A stretch of DNA of 64,000 bases from Candidatus Obscuribacterales bacterium (GTDB lineage: Bacteria > Cyanobacteriota > Vampirovibrionia > Obscuribacterales > Obscuribacteraceae). The position numbers and the translations under genes were made by a program. The notes under the pieces were generated by a model. It saw only the letters and a list, made by a program, of their open reading frames with translations. It was not told the origin of the DNA and searched no databases. The stretch spans positions 51,498-115,497 of the forward strand of contig JAIELX010000002.1 in NCBI GenBank assembly GCA_019752635.1, written 5' to 3'. Position 1 is the stretch's first letter; every line of letters begins with the position of its first letter. Of the stretch, positions 1 through 8,551 are shown in pieces.

Positions 1-875
1 ATTGTTGCTGTCAGCGACTGTGGCGAGCTAAGCATCAGGGCGGGGGTTTGCTCCTGCCCCGTAGACTTTCCGCCATCCTGTTTTACATTTTGCCAGACGA
101 ATTCCGCTACGCCATAGAAAGGTGCAGCGCCACCGGTCTGTTTTATTCCTTCTACCAGGTAGTGAACAAATCGACTTTGAAGCAGCGTTTGATCGTCGAA
201 TGACGGTTTGAAGAGTTCATTTGCACCGAATATAGTGGCGCCGCTTGTTGCTAGCCATTTCAGGTCTTTGGTTTTGTCCTGTTTGGAATAGGCGGCCACA
301 TTATCCGGCAGTGGTTGCGTGTCGAGCATGCAAACTATATGTTCGCTTTGAGTGCGATGCTTGATCGTTTTGAGCACTTCGAAAAGGTTGATCGCCGTTT
401 CAGGCTGGTCCGCTTTTGTATCGCTGGCGCAGACTAGAGGCGCGCCGTCCGCTCCCGGAAACATGCGAGACGAAACATAAACGACGACTAGATCGGCAGG
501 CAGAACCTTTTTGAGCAACCAATCATCAATTCCGTGTTTGATCGCAGCGAGACTGGCGTCCGGTCCATTCAGAATCAGTACGTGATCGGGGGCGAATCGT
601 CCGAGGTCCGGGTCCTTCAATGTTCTTGCCAAATCGGCCGCGTTCTTCGAAGCAAATTTCATGACCGGAATTTTTGCATCGGCGAAACGGTTACAGCCGA
701 TAAGAATTGCCCATTTGTCTCTGATTTCCAGCGGTTCGGGCTCAGCCTGCTTCCCTGTGAGTGGCTGCAGCGCCTTCTTGATGTTCTCGACTGGTGTCGC
801 GAGTGCTTGGGAACCGGTAAGGAAGGGTGCCATTGTCAGAGTCAGTGCTAACAGTATTTCTGCGGATCTCTTCAT
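1..875 (-). CDS. Exported caspase-like (C14 fold) protein, catalytic dyad missing, C-terminus beyond window
   Basis: The frame is open from ATG at 875 to the window edge, giving 291 residues with the C-terminus cut off. Residues 1-26 form a signal peptide ending in an ALA-type cleavage site. From about residue 54 the pattern follows a caspase/metacaspase p20 domain: strand WAILIGCNRF, helix ASKNAADLARTL, strand DLVVVYVSSRMF and strand HIVCMLDTQP. Family members carry SGHG after the third strand and DxC after the fourth. Here these positions read SSRM (135-138) and DTQ (185-187), so both catalytic His and Cys are replaced. I infer a non-catalytic, exported caspase-fold protein. No gene lies close upstream; a tandem repeat follows in the 5' flank. 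Assignment to the fold is by motif spacing only. Confidence 0.65.
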   Translation of the reverse strand, partial: MKRSAEILLALTLTMAPFLTGSQALATPVENIKKALQPLTGKQAEPEPLEIRDKWAILIGCNRFADAKIPVMKFASKNAADLARTLKDPDLGRFAPDHVLILNGPDASLAAIKHGIDDWLLKKVLPADLVVVYVSSRMFPGADGAPLVCASDTKADQPETAINLFEVLKTIKHRTQSEHIVCMLDTQPLPDNVAAYSKQDKTKDLKWLATSGATIFGANELFKPSFDDQTLLQSRFVHYLVEGIKQTGGAAPFYGVAEFVWQNVKQDGGKSTGQEQTPALMLSSPQSLTAT

Positions 876-980
876 AATCTACCGTCCGAACAGGGTGCGC
901 GACCGATGGCGGCCGATCGGCTTAGTTTACCGGGGAATGTGGGTTTTGCCATGAATTCGGACCAATCTAGTTATTAAACG

Positions 981-1236
981 CTCCGGCTCTTCGGCAAGCC
1001 TCATCGCCTCCGCGCGTGGACTGCGACGCTTCGCACTCACGGCTCCTCGCCGCTCGAGCTTCGCTTGTCCGTTCCGACCTTAGCTCCGGCTCTTCGGCAA
1101 GCCTCATCGCCTCCGCGCGTGGACTGCGACGCTTCGCACTCACGGCTCCTCGCCGCTCGAGCTTCGCTTGTCCGTTCCGACCTTAGCTCCGGCTCTGCGG
1201 CAGGCCTCATCGCCTCCGCGCGTGGACTGCGACGCG
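981..1236. repeat. Tandem 103-bp GC-rich repeat, two full copies and a partial third
   Basis: Copies start at 981, 1084 and 1187, an exact 103-bp period. The first two copies look identical; the third keeps about 50 bp with a few changes and then diverges after 1236. The unit contains the core ctcgccgctcgagcttcg. Related fragments occur at 4051-4072, 50006-50025 and 54504-54532, so the unit belongs to a dispersed family. The array fills most of the gap (876-1304) between the caspase-like gene and the end of the methyltransferase gene. The open frames that cross it are by-products of its lack of stop codons. Confidence 0.85.
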
Positions 1237-1304
1237 GAACTATCGCAGTTTTTGCCCGCTTACACCGAGTCGCAAAACTTACCGCAACGGTTCCCGCGTC
1301 CAAA

Positions 1305-3650
1305 TTAATTTGCTTTGGTCGGGGCCTGTTGCTCGATGTGTTGGATTAAGTCGTCACTCAAATCAAATAATTTGTAGGTCAGCATATCGATCTCTCGATC
1401 CAGGAACAGAGCTTCTCCGTCGTCGAGTTGTCCCGATTGCAGTTTTTGCGCAGCCTGCGCAATCTGCTCCTGGAGTTGCTTGTTTTTCTGCGGCACTGGC
1501 ATGGCTTCCACCATTTCAATGTCGATCTGCGCTAGGGCACGACCTTCTTCGCGGCTTTTTAGGCGGTAGAGATGCAGGTACAAGTGCGAGTTGAGCAAGC
1601 CGCACAGATAGAAAAGCTGAAGAGGCGATTGTCCACCATGTGCCGGTGCGAAACTATGGACGTTATTCAGGTGGTACAGTCCGGATTCGTCTAATGCGGC
1701 AATGATGCGGTCAGCCGTCTGGCGCATCATTATTTTGGGTGATTCGATTATCCGGTGGTCGTATCCACCCGCGAATAGTTTGGATGGATTGATTTCCAGC
1801 CACGCATCGGCACCGACCACGCGGTGTCTCTGAACGCGTGAACCTGAAGTGATTCCTGCCTTGTGCGCCGACGTTCCGGCCGAGCTGGACACGATGTTTG
1901 CTTGACCGCTCCGCGAGCGAATACCGGTGTGTCCTTTCAACTCGGTGGACAGCGGTTGCAGGTGGCGAATCAGCTCTAGTAACTGCGCATCTTGCTCAGT
2001 GAACACCATCTGAAAGCGATTCTTGTCAGGACTGACGAACAGGTTGCCCGCTAACTGATAGCTTTCCGTGCGGTCTTTCCTGACCCGATAGAGTTGGACC
2101 GAGGATTGAACCGATGGAATTGATTGAATGGAGTCACTTTGATCTTTGTCGGCTCTGGCGGGACGCTCGCGCTCCCGCGACGATTGATCGGGTCTCTGCG
2201 CTCGCTTTTGATAACAAGCCACGCACCAGTTTCCGACGACCGCACTAGGGACTGAGTCGCGGGGTAACTCGCTCAGGCTGACGATTTCGGCATCACATAG
2301 AATCAGGGAACGCAATTTTTGATAGAAGCTGCCGTTCAAAAACGCGTCCGGAACAAGAAGCGAGATTCTGCCTCCCGGCTTTGCCAGCCGAAGCGATAGT
2401 TCTTGAAACACGCAGTAGAGGCGTATCTTATACTCGGTTGAGTGGGGAAAACTAGCGCGAAGAAGTCTTTGCCATTCGTTCGAGAGTTTTGGTTGATTCC
2501 TCGATCCGTAGCTAATATATGGAGGATTACCGACTACCAGGTCGAACCTGTCGATTGCGTCTTTGCTTGCGATGTTGCTAAGCACGCAGTTGTCTACTCT
2601 TACGTTGCTGCGGATGGCTGCGATTAAACTTTGCAAGCGAACCGTGTCGGAACAAAAGCGGGCGGACCTGTTCCGGGTGCTCGCGTGCGGTACTTTTGGC
2701 GCTAGGTTTTGATCCGTCTGGACCGTGCCTGCCTGGAAATTGCATAGAAGGAGGAGAGAAAGTCTGCAAATGTCTACTGCTCGTCCATCGATATCGCCTC
2801 CATATACGGACTGAGTGATAAAGGTTTGCGGCGTGAAAGTGTCAGGTAGCTGCTTCCTGAGCCAATGCACTGCGCCTATCAAAAAATTACCTGTGCCGCA
2901 AGCCGGATCAATCAACTTGAAAGAGCCTTCACCATCTGTGGTGCTTTGTGCTGAGTCTGGCTCCAGTAAAGCCTTCTGTGGGCGTTGAGGGTTGTGATCG
3001 GTATTGTCGATGTCGTTCGATTTTTCATCTCCGGCATATGTCATTGACTCTTTAACGCGATTCATTAACCCGAATGAGTCTTTGTCCAGCAGCCGGTTCA
3101 GGCAATAGATCACCACATCGGACGGGGTATAGAACTCTCCTGCTTGCTGTCCATCATCGTTCTTCCGTATATCGATCTGCTGGTTGTCGGTGAGGTACAA
3201 GGCTGAGGAAATGATGTTCTGATAAAGCTCTCCCAGTATTTCCAGACCGGGATCAAATGTTTCGTCCAGTGTTCTGTATAGAGACTTTGCGGCATTTATC
3301 CACTCGGGCGCCAGCACTGGTAGGTTCAGGGGATATAGATCGGCGATATCGGGCCATGTTTGCAACGGCAGGATCGCGCTGCCGCGGTCCTGTTCTATAG
3401 TCGAAGTACATATAGGGAAACCATATTTGGTGGCGATCCAGTTCACAAATATGCAAAGGCAATATTGGTCGCATAGGTCAAAAACATTGGCTCTATAGTC
3501 GCAGTCATCTTGTATCTGCTTTGTATAGCGGTGGTTACCGAGTATTACAGAGGCAGTCTGCAAGCGGAACTTCTTGATCCGTTTGACTAGTTGCGAATGT
3601 GTTCTCTGCCTTGAGACAGGAGGCGATTGATCGATGAGAGTGGCTTTCAT
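1305..3650 (-). CDS. N6-adenine DNA methyltransferase (NPPY class, Eco57I/TaqI-like)
   Basis: The 781-residue protein carries SAM-binding motif I DPACGTG (about 248-254) and catalytic motif IV NPPY (about 375-378), the signature of amino-methyltransferases acting on adenine. GEFYTP upstream of motif I is typical of type I and IIG-like enzymes. The C-terminal third (after about residue 560) resembles a target-recognition region and ends in a helical segment. I see no PD-(D/E)XK nuclease motif and no restriction or specificity gene next to it, so it looks like a solitary methylase or the modification half of a split system. I chose ATG 3650 over the TTG eight codons upstream because neither has a strong ribosome site. 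An Arg/Glu-rich stretch near 2158-2178 may be an inserted repeat. Confidence 0.8.
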   Translation of the reverse strand: MKATLIDQSPPVSRQRTHSQLVKRIKKFRLQTASVILGNHRYTKQIQDDCDYRANVFDLCDQYCLCIFVNWIATKYGFPICTSTIEQDRGSAILPLQTWPDIADLYPLNLPVLAPEWINAAKSLYRTLDETFDPGLEILGELYQNIISSALYLTDNQQIDIRKNDDGQQAGEFYTPSDVVIYCLNRLLDKDSFGLMNRVKESMTYAGDEKSNDIDNTDHNPQRPQKALLEPDSAQSTTDGEGSFKLIDPACGTGNFLIGAVHWLRKQLPDTFTPQTFITQSVYGGDIDGRAVDICRLSLLLLCNFQAGTVQTDQNLAPKVPHASTRNRSARFCSDTVRLQSLIAAIRSNVRVDNCVLSNIASKDAIDRFDLVVGNPPYISYGSRNQPKLSNEWQRLLRASFPHSTEYKIRLYCVFQELSLRLAKPGGRISLLVPDAFLNGSFYQKLRSLILCDAEIVSLSELPRDSVPSAVVGNWCVACYQKRAQRPDQSSRERERPARADKDQSDSIQSIPSVQSSVQLYRVRKDRTESYQLAGNLFVSPDKNRFQMVFTEQDAQLLELIRHLQPLSTELKGHTGIRSRSGQANIVSSSAGTSAHKAGITSGSRVQRHRVVGADAWLEINPSKLFAGGYDHRIIESPKIMMRQTADRIIAALDESGLYHLNNVHSFAPAHGGQSPLQLFYLCGLLNSHLYLHLYRLKSREEGRALAQIDIEMVEAMPVPQKNKQLQEQIAQAAQKLQSGQLDDGEALFLDREIDMLTYKLFDLSDDLIQHIEQQAPTKAN

Positions 3651-3762
3651 TGCCGTTTCTAGTGAATTGAGCAATCTTGCTCAGCTGAAGATCGTTGTGC
3701 AGGGTGATGCACTGAAGTTCCTTTTTAACACAAGTGATTATGCCTAAACTGCACAATTAAAT

Positions 3763-3792
3763 TATCTACAGCTGTAGAGAGACCTGTAGATA
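3763..3792. promoter_or_regulatory. Inverted repeat with three ctgtag half-sites upstream of the methyltransferase gene
   Basis: Arms tatctacag (3763-3771) and ctgtagata (3784-3792) form a 9-bp inverted repeat, and a third half-site (ctgtag, 3772-3777) makes a perfect 12-bp palindrome ctacagctgtag at 3767-3778. It lies about 115 bp upstream of the methyltransferase start, where an operator would be expected. Elsewhere in 3651-4078 I see no gene; the rest is AT-richer spacer before rsmI. An operator role is inference. Confidence 0.4.
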
Positions 3793-4050
3793 ACTCTCGG
3801 ACGTCAAGTGACGGCGTCTGTGAAAGCCGCCACCGGTCGCCTTCTTACCGTTTAATGTCAAGCGAGTTTTCTACATCCTGACTTCTTTCTGTCAGTAAGT
3901 TGGATATGTTGCCTATGTTCATGTAGATCTGTTCGCAGATACGACGATGCATTTTTGAGCATGGTTTCGATCAGTTTGTTGGTAGAGTCAACAACGCTCA
4001 TTGCTGAAGAGGACCGCCTTTAAGAGCAGGCTCCGACTCTATACAATAAG

Positions 4051-4072
4051 AAGCGAAGCTCGAGCGGCGAGG
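4051..4072. repeat. Dispersed fragment of the 103-bp repeat, inverted
   Basis: These 22 bases match the reverse complement of the core of the tandem repeat at 981-1236 exactly. The fragment ends in gagg, six bases before the GTG that starts rsmI, so the repeat appears to supply that gene's Shine-Dalgarno site. Confidence 0.7.
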
Positions 4073-4078
4073 GTTACC

Positions 4079-4918
4079 GTGCCTGAATCTTGTTTGTATC
4101 TGGTTGGTACGCCAATCGGTAACCTAGGCGATATAAGCCAGCGAGTGCGCGATGTGCTGACTGAAAGCGATGTCGTTCTGGCTGAGGACACTCGCGTGTC
4201 ATCGAATCTTCTGCGCCACCTCAATCTCAAGAAACAGTTGCTGAGCTGTCACGACTTCAACGAGGAGCATCGCTCGGTGGAGCTTGAGAAATGGCATGGG
4301 CAGAACATGAAAGTGGCATTGGTTTCTGATGCCGGAATGCCGCTTGTTTCAGATCCCGGATATAAGATTGTGCAGAAAGCGATTGATCTGGGCATGACCG
4401 TTTGTCCCGTTGCCGGTCCGTCATCCGCGTTGTTGGCGCTGGTAGGAAGCGGTTTGCCGTGTGATCGATTCTCCTTTGAAGGGTTTCTACCGGACAAAGC
4501 AGGGGAGCGCAAACGCAGGCTGCAAAAAATTCGCGATGACGATCGCACCTTGATCTTCTTCGTCGCACCATCAGCATTGGTGTCTACTCTGCGCGACATG
4601 GAGGAAGTCTTCGGCGACCGAAAGGCTTGTCTTGCCAGAGAGATAACCAAGCTGTACGAAGAGTTCATTCGTACAACCTTGTCAGGTATCCAGGCAGAGT
4701 GCGGACGGCGACAATTGCGTGGCGAGTTTGTCCTGGTAGTGAAGGGCGCGAGCGGTGAGCGCGCGTTGTTGACGGAAGCCGAAATCCAGGAGCGGCTCCA
4801 ACAGCTGCTCAAAGCGGGCGGCCGACTAAAAGATGCTTCCGCTATTTTGGCGGCGGAATCCGGTTGGCCTGCCTCCCAAATCTATAAACTCGGTCTGAAC
4901 TCTCCCCGAGAAGACTAG
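4079..4918 (+). CDS. rsmI: 16S rRNA (cytidine1402-2'-O)-methyltransferase RsmI
   Basis: RsmI 2'-O-methylates C1402 in the decoding centre of 16S rRNA. The N-terminal LYLVGTPIGNLGDIS is the family hallmark, followed by EDTR, SDAGMPLVSDPG and PVAGPSSALLALVGSG, the SAM-binding signatures of the tetrapyrrole-methylase fold. I place the start at GTG 4079 because it has a gagg site six bases upstream and puts the conserved LYLVGTP five residues from Met. The frame runs open to a TTG at 4001, but those 26 extra codons are partly repeat-derived and not family-like. The product is 279 residues, a normal length. It lies 44 bp upstream of the PilZ gene and may be cotranscribed with it. Confidence 0.93.
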   Translation: MPESCLYLVGTPIGNLGDISQRVRDVLTESDVVLAEDTRVSSNLLRHLNLKKQLLSCHDFNEEHRSVELEKWHGQNMKVALVSDAGMPLVSDPGYKIVQKAIDLGMTVCPVAGPSSALLALVGSGLPCDRFSFEGFLPDKAGERKRRLQKIRDDDRTLIFFVAPSALVSTLRDMEEVFGDRKACLAREITKLYEEFIRTTLSGIQAECGRRQLRGEFVLVVKGASGERALLTEAEIQERLQQLLKAGGRLKDASAILAAESGWPASQIYKLGLNSPRED

Positions 4919-4962
4919 ATAATTCGCCGTAGATGCGATAATTAGGCGCAGGTTGTTTTTGG

Positions 4963-5844
4963 ATGAAGGCTGCCATGTTTCGACCGGGACAAGTTTTCAA
5001 AGTAAAAGTTGAATTGTCCGCCGAACAAGTTGGCTTTGGCAGAGCAACCATTCTTGAAGCAGACGGCAAGCGCATTTTGTTTCGGCTGAGAAGTGCACGC
5101 GGAGACAAGCAGTTAGTACCCAGAGGTACGCGATTGTGGTTCGTCGGCAACGTCAATGAAAATCGAATGAACGGACTTTGGTCGAGCGTCGTGACAAATA
5201 CCAGGCTGCATGCGGGACAGCAAGCTATTGAGTGCAATGTGCCGGTTTTTCAGCCATTCAAGCAAGATGAGCAACGTCGCAAGTATAAGCGCGCCCCGAT
5301 TCAGGTGCCGGTATTATTGAAGGGCAATATCTGGAGCGACCTGGAAGATTCGGTCGTAAGTCGCAATGTTTCGCGTTCCGGTCTGGGCATATCCGTGCTG
5401 CAGGAGTGTCCCGAGCGGTTCAATCCGGGCGATGACATTGCGATTGTTTTGCAGACCGCGACGGTGGATATAACACTGCACGGGCGTGTCATCAACGCAC
5501 GCTACAACTGGTTATCGAACCGCACCGATGTAGGGCTGGAATTTGCCGGATTAACATCTGAGGCTATTGACGCATTGGACCGCGTTCTTCAGTGGTTGGG
5601 GACGCGTACCAGAAAGGAAACAGGGGAAGTACTTCAGAAGTCCGAAGCCGGCGCTTTGGCTGCGTGGATGAAAACCACCCCTGATGACAGGAGTTTTGTT
5701 CGCACCGCTTCAGGTGCAGTAGGGACCGATATGAATGACGTGACGGAAGGCGTCGATCCGAATCAAGCCGATGCGGCGGACGACGTGGACCCGGCAGACT
5801 TTGACGACAACAGTGAGAGAGGACATGACTATAAATCCCAATGA
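4963..5844 (+). CDS. PilZ-domain protein, putative c-di-GMP receptor
   Basis: The 293-residue protein has an N-terminal beta-rich domain (about 1-95, YcgR-N-like) followed by a PilZ domain. The c-di-GMP contacts are present: R106-x3-R110 (RKYKR) and N135-V-S137-R-S-G140, matching (D/N)xSxxG. The last 70 residues are acidic, low-complexity and probably disordered. It would be cytoplasmic and bind c-di-GMP to control motility, adhesion or polysaccharide output; the target cannot be read from the sequence. Two starts are possible, ATG 4963 and ATG 4975; the second has the better-spaced gaagg site. The 3' end overlaps uppP by 20 bp, so the two are probably translated together. Confidence 0.85.
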   Translation: MKAAMFRPGQVFKVKVELSAEQVGFGRATILEADGKRILFRLRSARGDKQLVPRGTRLWFVGNVNENRMNGLWSSVVTNTRLHAGQQAIECNVPVFQPFKQDEQRRKYKRAPIQVPVLLKGNIWSDLEDSVVSRNVSRSGLGISVLQECPERFNPGDDIAIVLQTATVDITLHGRVINARYNWLSNRTDVGLEFAGLTSEAIDALDRVLQWLGTRTRKETGEVLQKSEAGALAAWMKTTPDDRSFVRTASGAVGTDMNDVTEGVDPNQADAADDVDPADFDDNSERGHDYKSQ

Positions 5845-6673
5845 TGTACCAATAACACAGGCAATTGTGCTCGGAATAGTGCAAGGACTCTCGGAGTTCT
5901 TGCCTATAAGTAGTACTGCGCATTTGCGTGTGGTGCCGGCTCTACTAGGGTGGCACGATCCCGGCGTGGCATACTCTGCCGTAATTCAACTGGGTTCCGT
6001 AATTGCCGTGCTTTGTTACTTCTTTAAGGATCTCTTCTCTCTGACGACCGGCTCTATAACTGCGCTGGTGAAGAAGGACTTTAGCTCGGCTGATTTGCGA
6101 ATGATGTGCACGATCATCGTCGGTACGATACCAATTTGTGTGGTCGGGTTACTCTTGAAGAAGGTTCTGGAAGTCGACGACAGTCCGCTGCGGTCCTTCT
6201 ACGTTATCGGTGGCGCCTCCCTGGTGATGGGGACTTTGCTTCTAGTTGCCGAGAAAGTCGCGAAGCATACTCGCACCATCGAGCAAACCGGCGTTCGCGA
6301 TGGACTGATCGTAGGTCTGGGTCAGGCGATGGCTCTCATCCCCGGTTGCTCGCGCAGCGGTTCGACGTTGACTGTTGCCCTGTTTATGAACCTGAAGCGA
6401 GATGATGCCGCCCGCTTTAGTTTTTTGCTTGGGGTACCGGCAATCATTTTGAGCGGGCTGCTGGAGCTTAAGGAAGTTCTTGAAACGGGGCTGCCTGAAG
6501 AGGGATTGAAGAGTCTGTTCGTTGGGTTGGTGGTATCGGCTCTAGTGAGTTATGCCGCGATCTGGTGGCTGATCAAATTCTTGCGAACCAATTCGACGAT
6601 GCCCTTCGTGATCTATCGCTTTGTGTTCGGCATAGCCATCATCGCTCTTGCCGCTGCGAACATGATTCACTAG
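5825..6673 (+). CDS. uppP: Undecaprenyl-diphosphatase UppP/BacA
   Basis: UppP is an integral membrane enzyme that dephosphorylates undecaprenyl diphosphate and so recycles the lipid carrier for peptidoglycan and surface glycans. Both family signatures are intact: GLSEFLPISSTAHL (21-34) and PGCSRSGSTL (173-182), with about eight hydrophobic segments across 282 residues. I chose ATG 5825 because it follows a gagagagg site and the protein then starts as in relatives; the open frame extends 18 codons upstream inside the PilZ gene. It overlaps the PilZ stop by 20 bp. The gene converges with the kinase gene across a 59-bp pyrimidine-rich spacer. Confidence 0.95.
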   Translation: MTINPNDVPITQAIVLGIVQGLSEFLPISSTAHLRVVPALLGWHDPGVAYSAVIQLGSVIAVLCYFFKDLFSLTTGSITALVKKDFSSADLRMMCTIIVGTIPICVVGLLLKKVLEVDDSPLRSFYVIGGASLVMGTLLLVAEKVAKHTRTIEQTGVRDGLIVGLGQAMALIPGCSRSGSTLTVALFMNLKRDDAARFSFLLGVPAIILSGLLELKEVLETGLPEEGLKSLFVGLVVSALVSYAAIWWLIKFLRTNSTMPFVIYRFVFGIAIIALAAANMIH

Positions 6674-6732
6674 GATCTTCATCCCTAACTTTTCTCTTCT
6701 CTTCTCTTTTCCTTACTCCCGCTGAGCGGTGA

Positions 6733-7827
6733 CTATTTCGGCGGGTTGGGGTCCGTCAGGCTCTTCTCGTCGCTGACTTGCAGTGCGAAGTCTTTCTGTG
6801 GAGCCGCGCCACCGAATGTCGGATCGGGCGAAGAGATTTTTTTCAGTTCGTCGTTGGAAAGATTGGTGTTCGTTGCGGACGATGACGGTGTTGTTGTTGT
6901 TGAAGCGACCGGCTTGTTTTGTTGCCCGCCCGTGAAGAAAGCACCAATGCTGTCGCTGTAGAAGACGATGATAAACAGCATCACGAAAAGCACACCACAA
7001 ACGATGCGCTTAAACCAAGCCTGAATATTCTCAGGGGCTTCTTCGTAGTCGCGGTGAAGCAGTGCCTCATTGAACTCCTGGGCGGAGTTGTAGCGCTGCG
7101 TAGGGTCCTGCGCCGTGGCCTTTTGAATTACGAGATCCAGCTTTTCGCTGACGTTTGGATTAATCGCACGCGGCGAGCAAGCCTTCAGCGGTTCCGGATC
7201 TTTTCCTGTTAAGAGGAAGTACATCGTCGCGCCCAGCGCGTAAATGTCGGATTGTGGACTGGCTCCGCCCCAATATTGCTCGGGGGGAGAATAACCGGCG
7301 GAAACCACATGGGTGTTCTCGTTTTCATCGGCGACCGGTCTTGCGATTCCGAAGTCAACGAGCTTGATTTGCCCTTTGACGTTAACCATTATGTTGCTGG
7401 GTTTCAAATCGCGGTAAATTACCGGAACCTCTTGCCCATGAAGATATTCCAGGACTTCGCAGATCTCTTGTGCTCGACCGACAACCTCTTCCTCGTCGTA
7501 GGGTTCGCCTTCGCGGCGTTGCATCATGGTGTGAAAGTCTTCGCCCATGACGTATTCCATGACCAGAAAATACTTATCGTCTTCCTTGAATCGGTCGTGG
7601 ATGGCTACGATATAGGGATGTTGCAGCTTAATAAGCATGTCGATTTCGCGCTCGAAAAAGCTGATCGCGCGCTGCTTGTCTTCATCGCGGAAGAAATCCT
7701 CCCGAAGTTGCTTAATCACGCAAGCGCGTCCATTCAGCCGCATGTCTTGCGCCATCCATACTGTGCCCATGCCGCCCTGCCCGAGCAAGTGCTGGATGTG
7801 GTAGCGATTTTGGAGAACGGCTTGCAT
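6733..7827 (-). CDS. Membrane-anchored Hanks-type Ser/Thr protein kinase
   Basis: The 364-residue protein has a complete kinase domain at about 9-255: Gly loop GQGGMGTVW (16-24), VIK Lys39, helix-C Glu60, catalytic YRDLKPSN (Asp140, Asn145), DFG (Asp158) and a PPEQY activation-end motif. The usual His of HRD is Tyr. One membrane segment (about 275-291) is followed by a roughly 70-residue Ser/Thr/Pro-rich exterior tail without PASTA repeats. The layout is that of a transmembrane signalling kinase. No cognate phosphatase lies nearby. It is divergent from rpiB with 85 bp between the starts. Confidence 0.93.
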   Translation of the reverse strand: MQAVLQNRYHIQHLLGQGGMGTVWMAQDMRLNGRACVIKQLREDFFRDEDKQRAISFFEREIDMLIKLQHPYIVAIHDRFKEDDKYFLVMEYVMGEDFHTMMQRREGEPYDEEEVVGRAQEICEVLEYLHGQEVPVIYRDLKPSNIMVNVKGQIKLVDFGIARPVADENENTHVVSAGYSPPEQYWGGASPQSDIYALGATMYFLLTGKDPEPLKACSPRAINPNVSEKLDLVIQKATAQDPTQRYNSAQEFNEALLHRDYEEAPENIQAWFKRIVCGVLFVMLFIIVFYSDSIGAFFTGGQQNKPVASTTTTPSSSATNTNLSNDELKKISSPDPTFGGAAPQKDFALQVSDEKSLTDPNPPK

Positions 7828-7836
7828 CGGCGTCTC

Positions 7837-7877
7837 TTGACTAGCTGCGACAGGTATCAGTATACCAACGATATAAT
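7837..7877 (+). promoter_or_regulatory. Candidate promoter elements in the kinase/rpiB divergent region
   Basis: A TTGACT (7837-7842) lies 18 bp from TATACC (7861-7866), and a perfect TATAAT lies at 7872-7877, about 35 bp before the rpiB start. The segment ggtatcagtatacc (7853-7866) is an inverted repeat, so a regulator could act on both divergent genes. These are pattern matches only. Confidence 0.35.
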
Positions 7878-7912
7878 TCTTTCTGACCTGGGAAAAGTCG
7901 GGGTTTTCAATA

Positions 7913-8380
7913 ATGTCAGAAAGAGTAGCAGTCGGTGCCGATCATGCGGGGTATCCGCTCAAGGTCGAGGTAGTAGATTGGCTTAACAAGAATGGATTCG
8001 CTGTGGTCGATCTCGGCACCAATAGCGCCGATCCGGTTGATTATCCTGATTATGCATTCGCCGTCGGCGAAGCTGTCACCTCAGGCAAAGCTGATGTTGG
8101 CATCATAATTTGCGGTAGCGGAGTCGGTGCGTGTGTTGCGGCGAACAAAGTGCCTGGAATTCGTGCCGGGCTTTGCCACGACACCTTTTCCGCTCGTCAG
8201 GGCCGAGAGGACGACGACACTAACGTTCTTTGCATGGGGGCCAGGGTTATCGGGCAGAATCTGGCCTACGAAGTACTTAAGAGTTTTCTCAACGCAAGAT
8301 TTTCCGGGTTGGAGCGCCATCAACGTCGCTTGAACAAAGTCCTGGCTATGGAAGAAAAGTACACAGGACAGAAGTGTTAA
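7913..8380 (+). CDS. rpiB: Ribose-5-phosphate isomerase B
   Basis: RpiB interconverts ribose-5-phosphate and ribulose-5-phosphate in the pentose phosphate pathway. The 155-residue protein begins with the typical GADHAG, carries the active-site segment IIICGSGVGACVAANK with Cys67, the phosphate-binding HDTFSARQGREDDDTNVL, and GARVIG. The usual NDANVL reads DDTNVL. Length and motif order are normal for RpiB. ATG 7913 has only a weak ribosome site, but the conserved VAVGADHAG follows four residues after Met. LacAB-type galactose-6-phosphate isomerase is less likely because there is no lac context. Confidence 0.93.
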   Translation: MSERVAVGADHAGYPLKVEVVDWLNKNGFAVVDLGTNSADPVDYPDYAFAVGEAVTSGKADVGIIICGSGVGACVAANKVPGIRAGLCHDTFSARQGREDDDTNVLCMGARVIGQNLAYEVLKSFLNARFSGLERHQRRLNKVLAMEEKYTGQKC

Positions 8381-8551
8381 GCGCCTTTCGGGCTCTTGTC
8401 AGCTATCTGCCTGAACTTTGCAATTTTTACACGCATTTTCCCTAAACCTTGATTATCCTGAGTCTCGGGATATATCGCGCATTGTAGCTCGGGGCTTACG
8501 CTTTGAAAACATGCCACAATGTGAATCGGACAAGAATATAGGGGATTGCGC

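Noticed and set aside
7252..7986. 244-codon plus-strand frame opposite the kinase
   Set aside because: Antisense to the kinase domain and running into rpiB in another frame.
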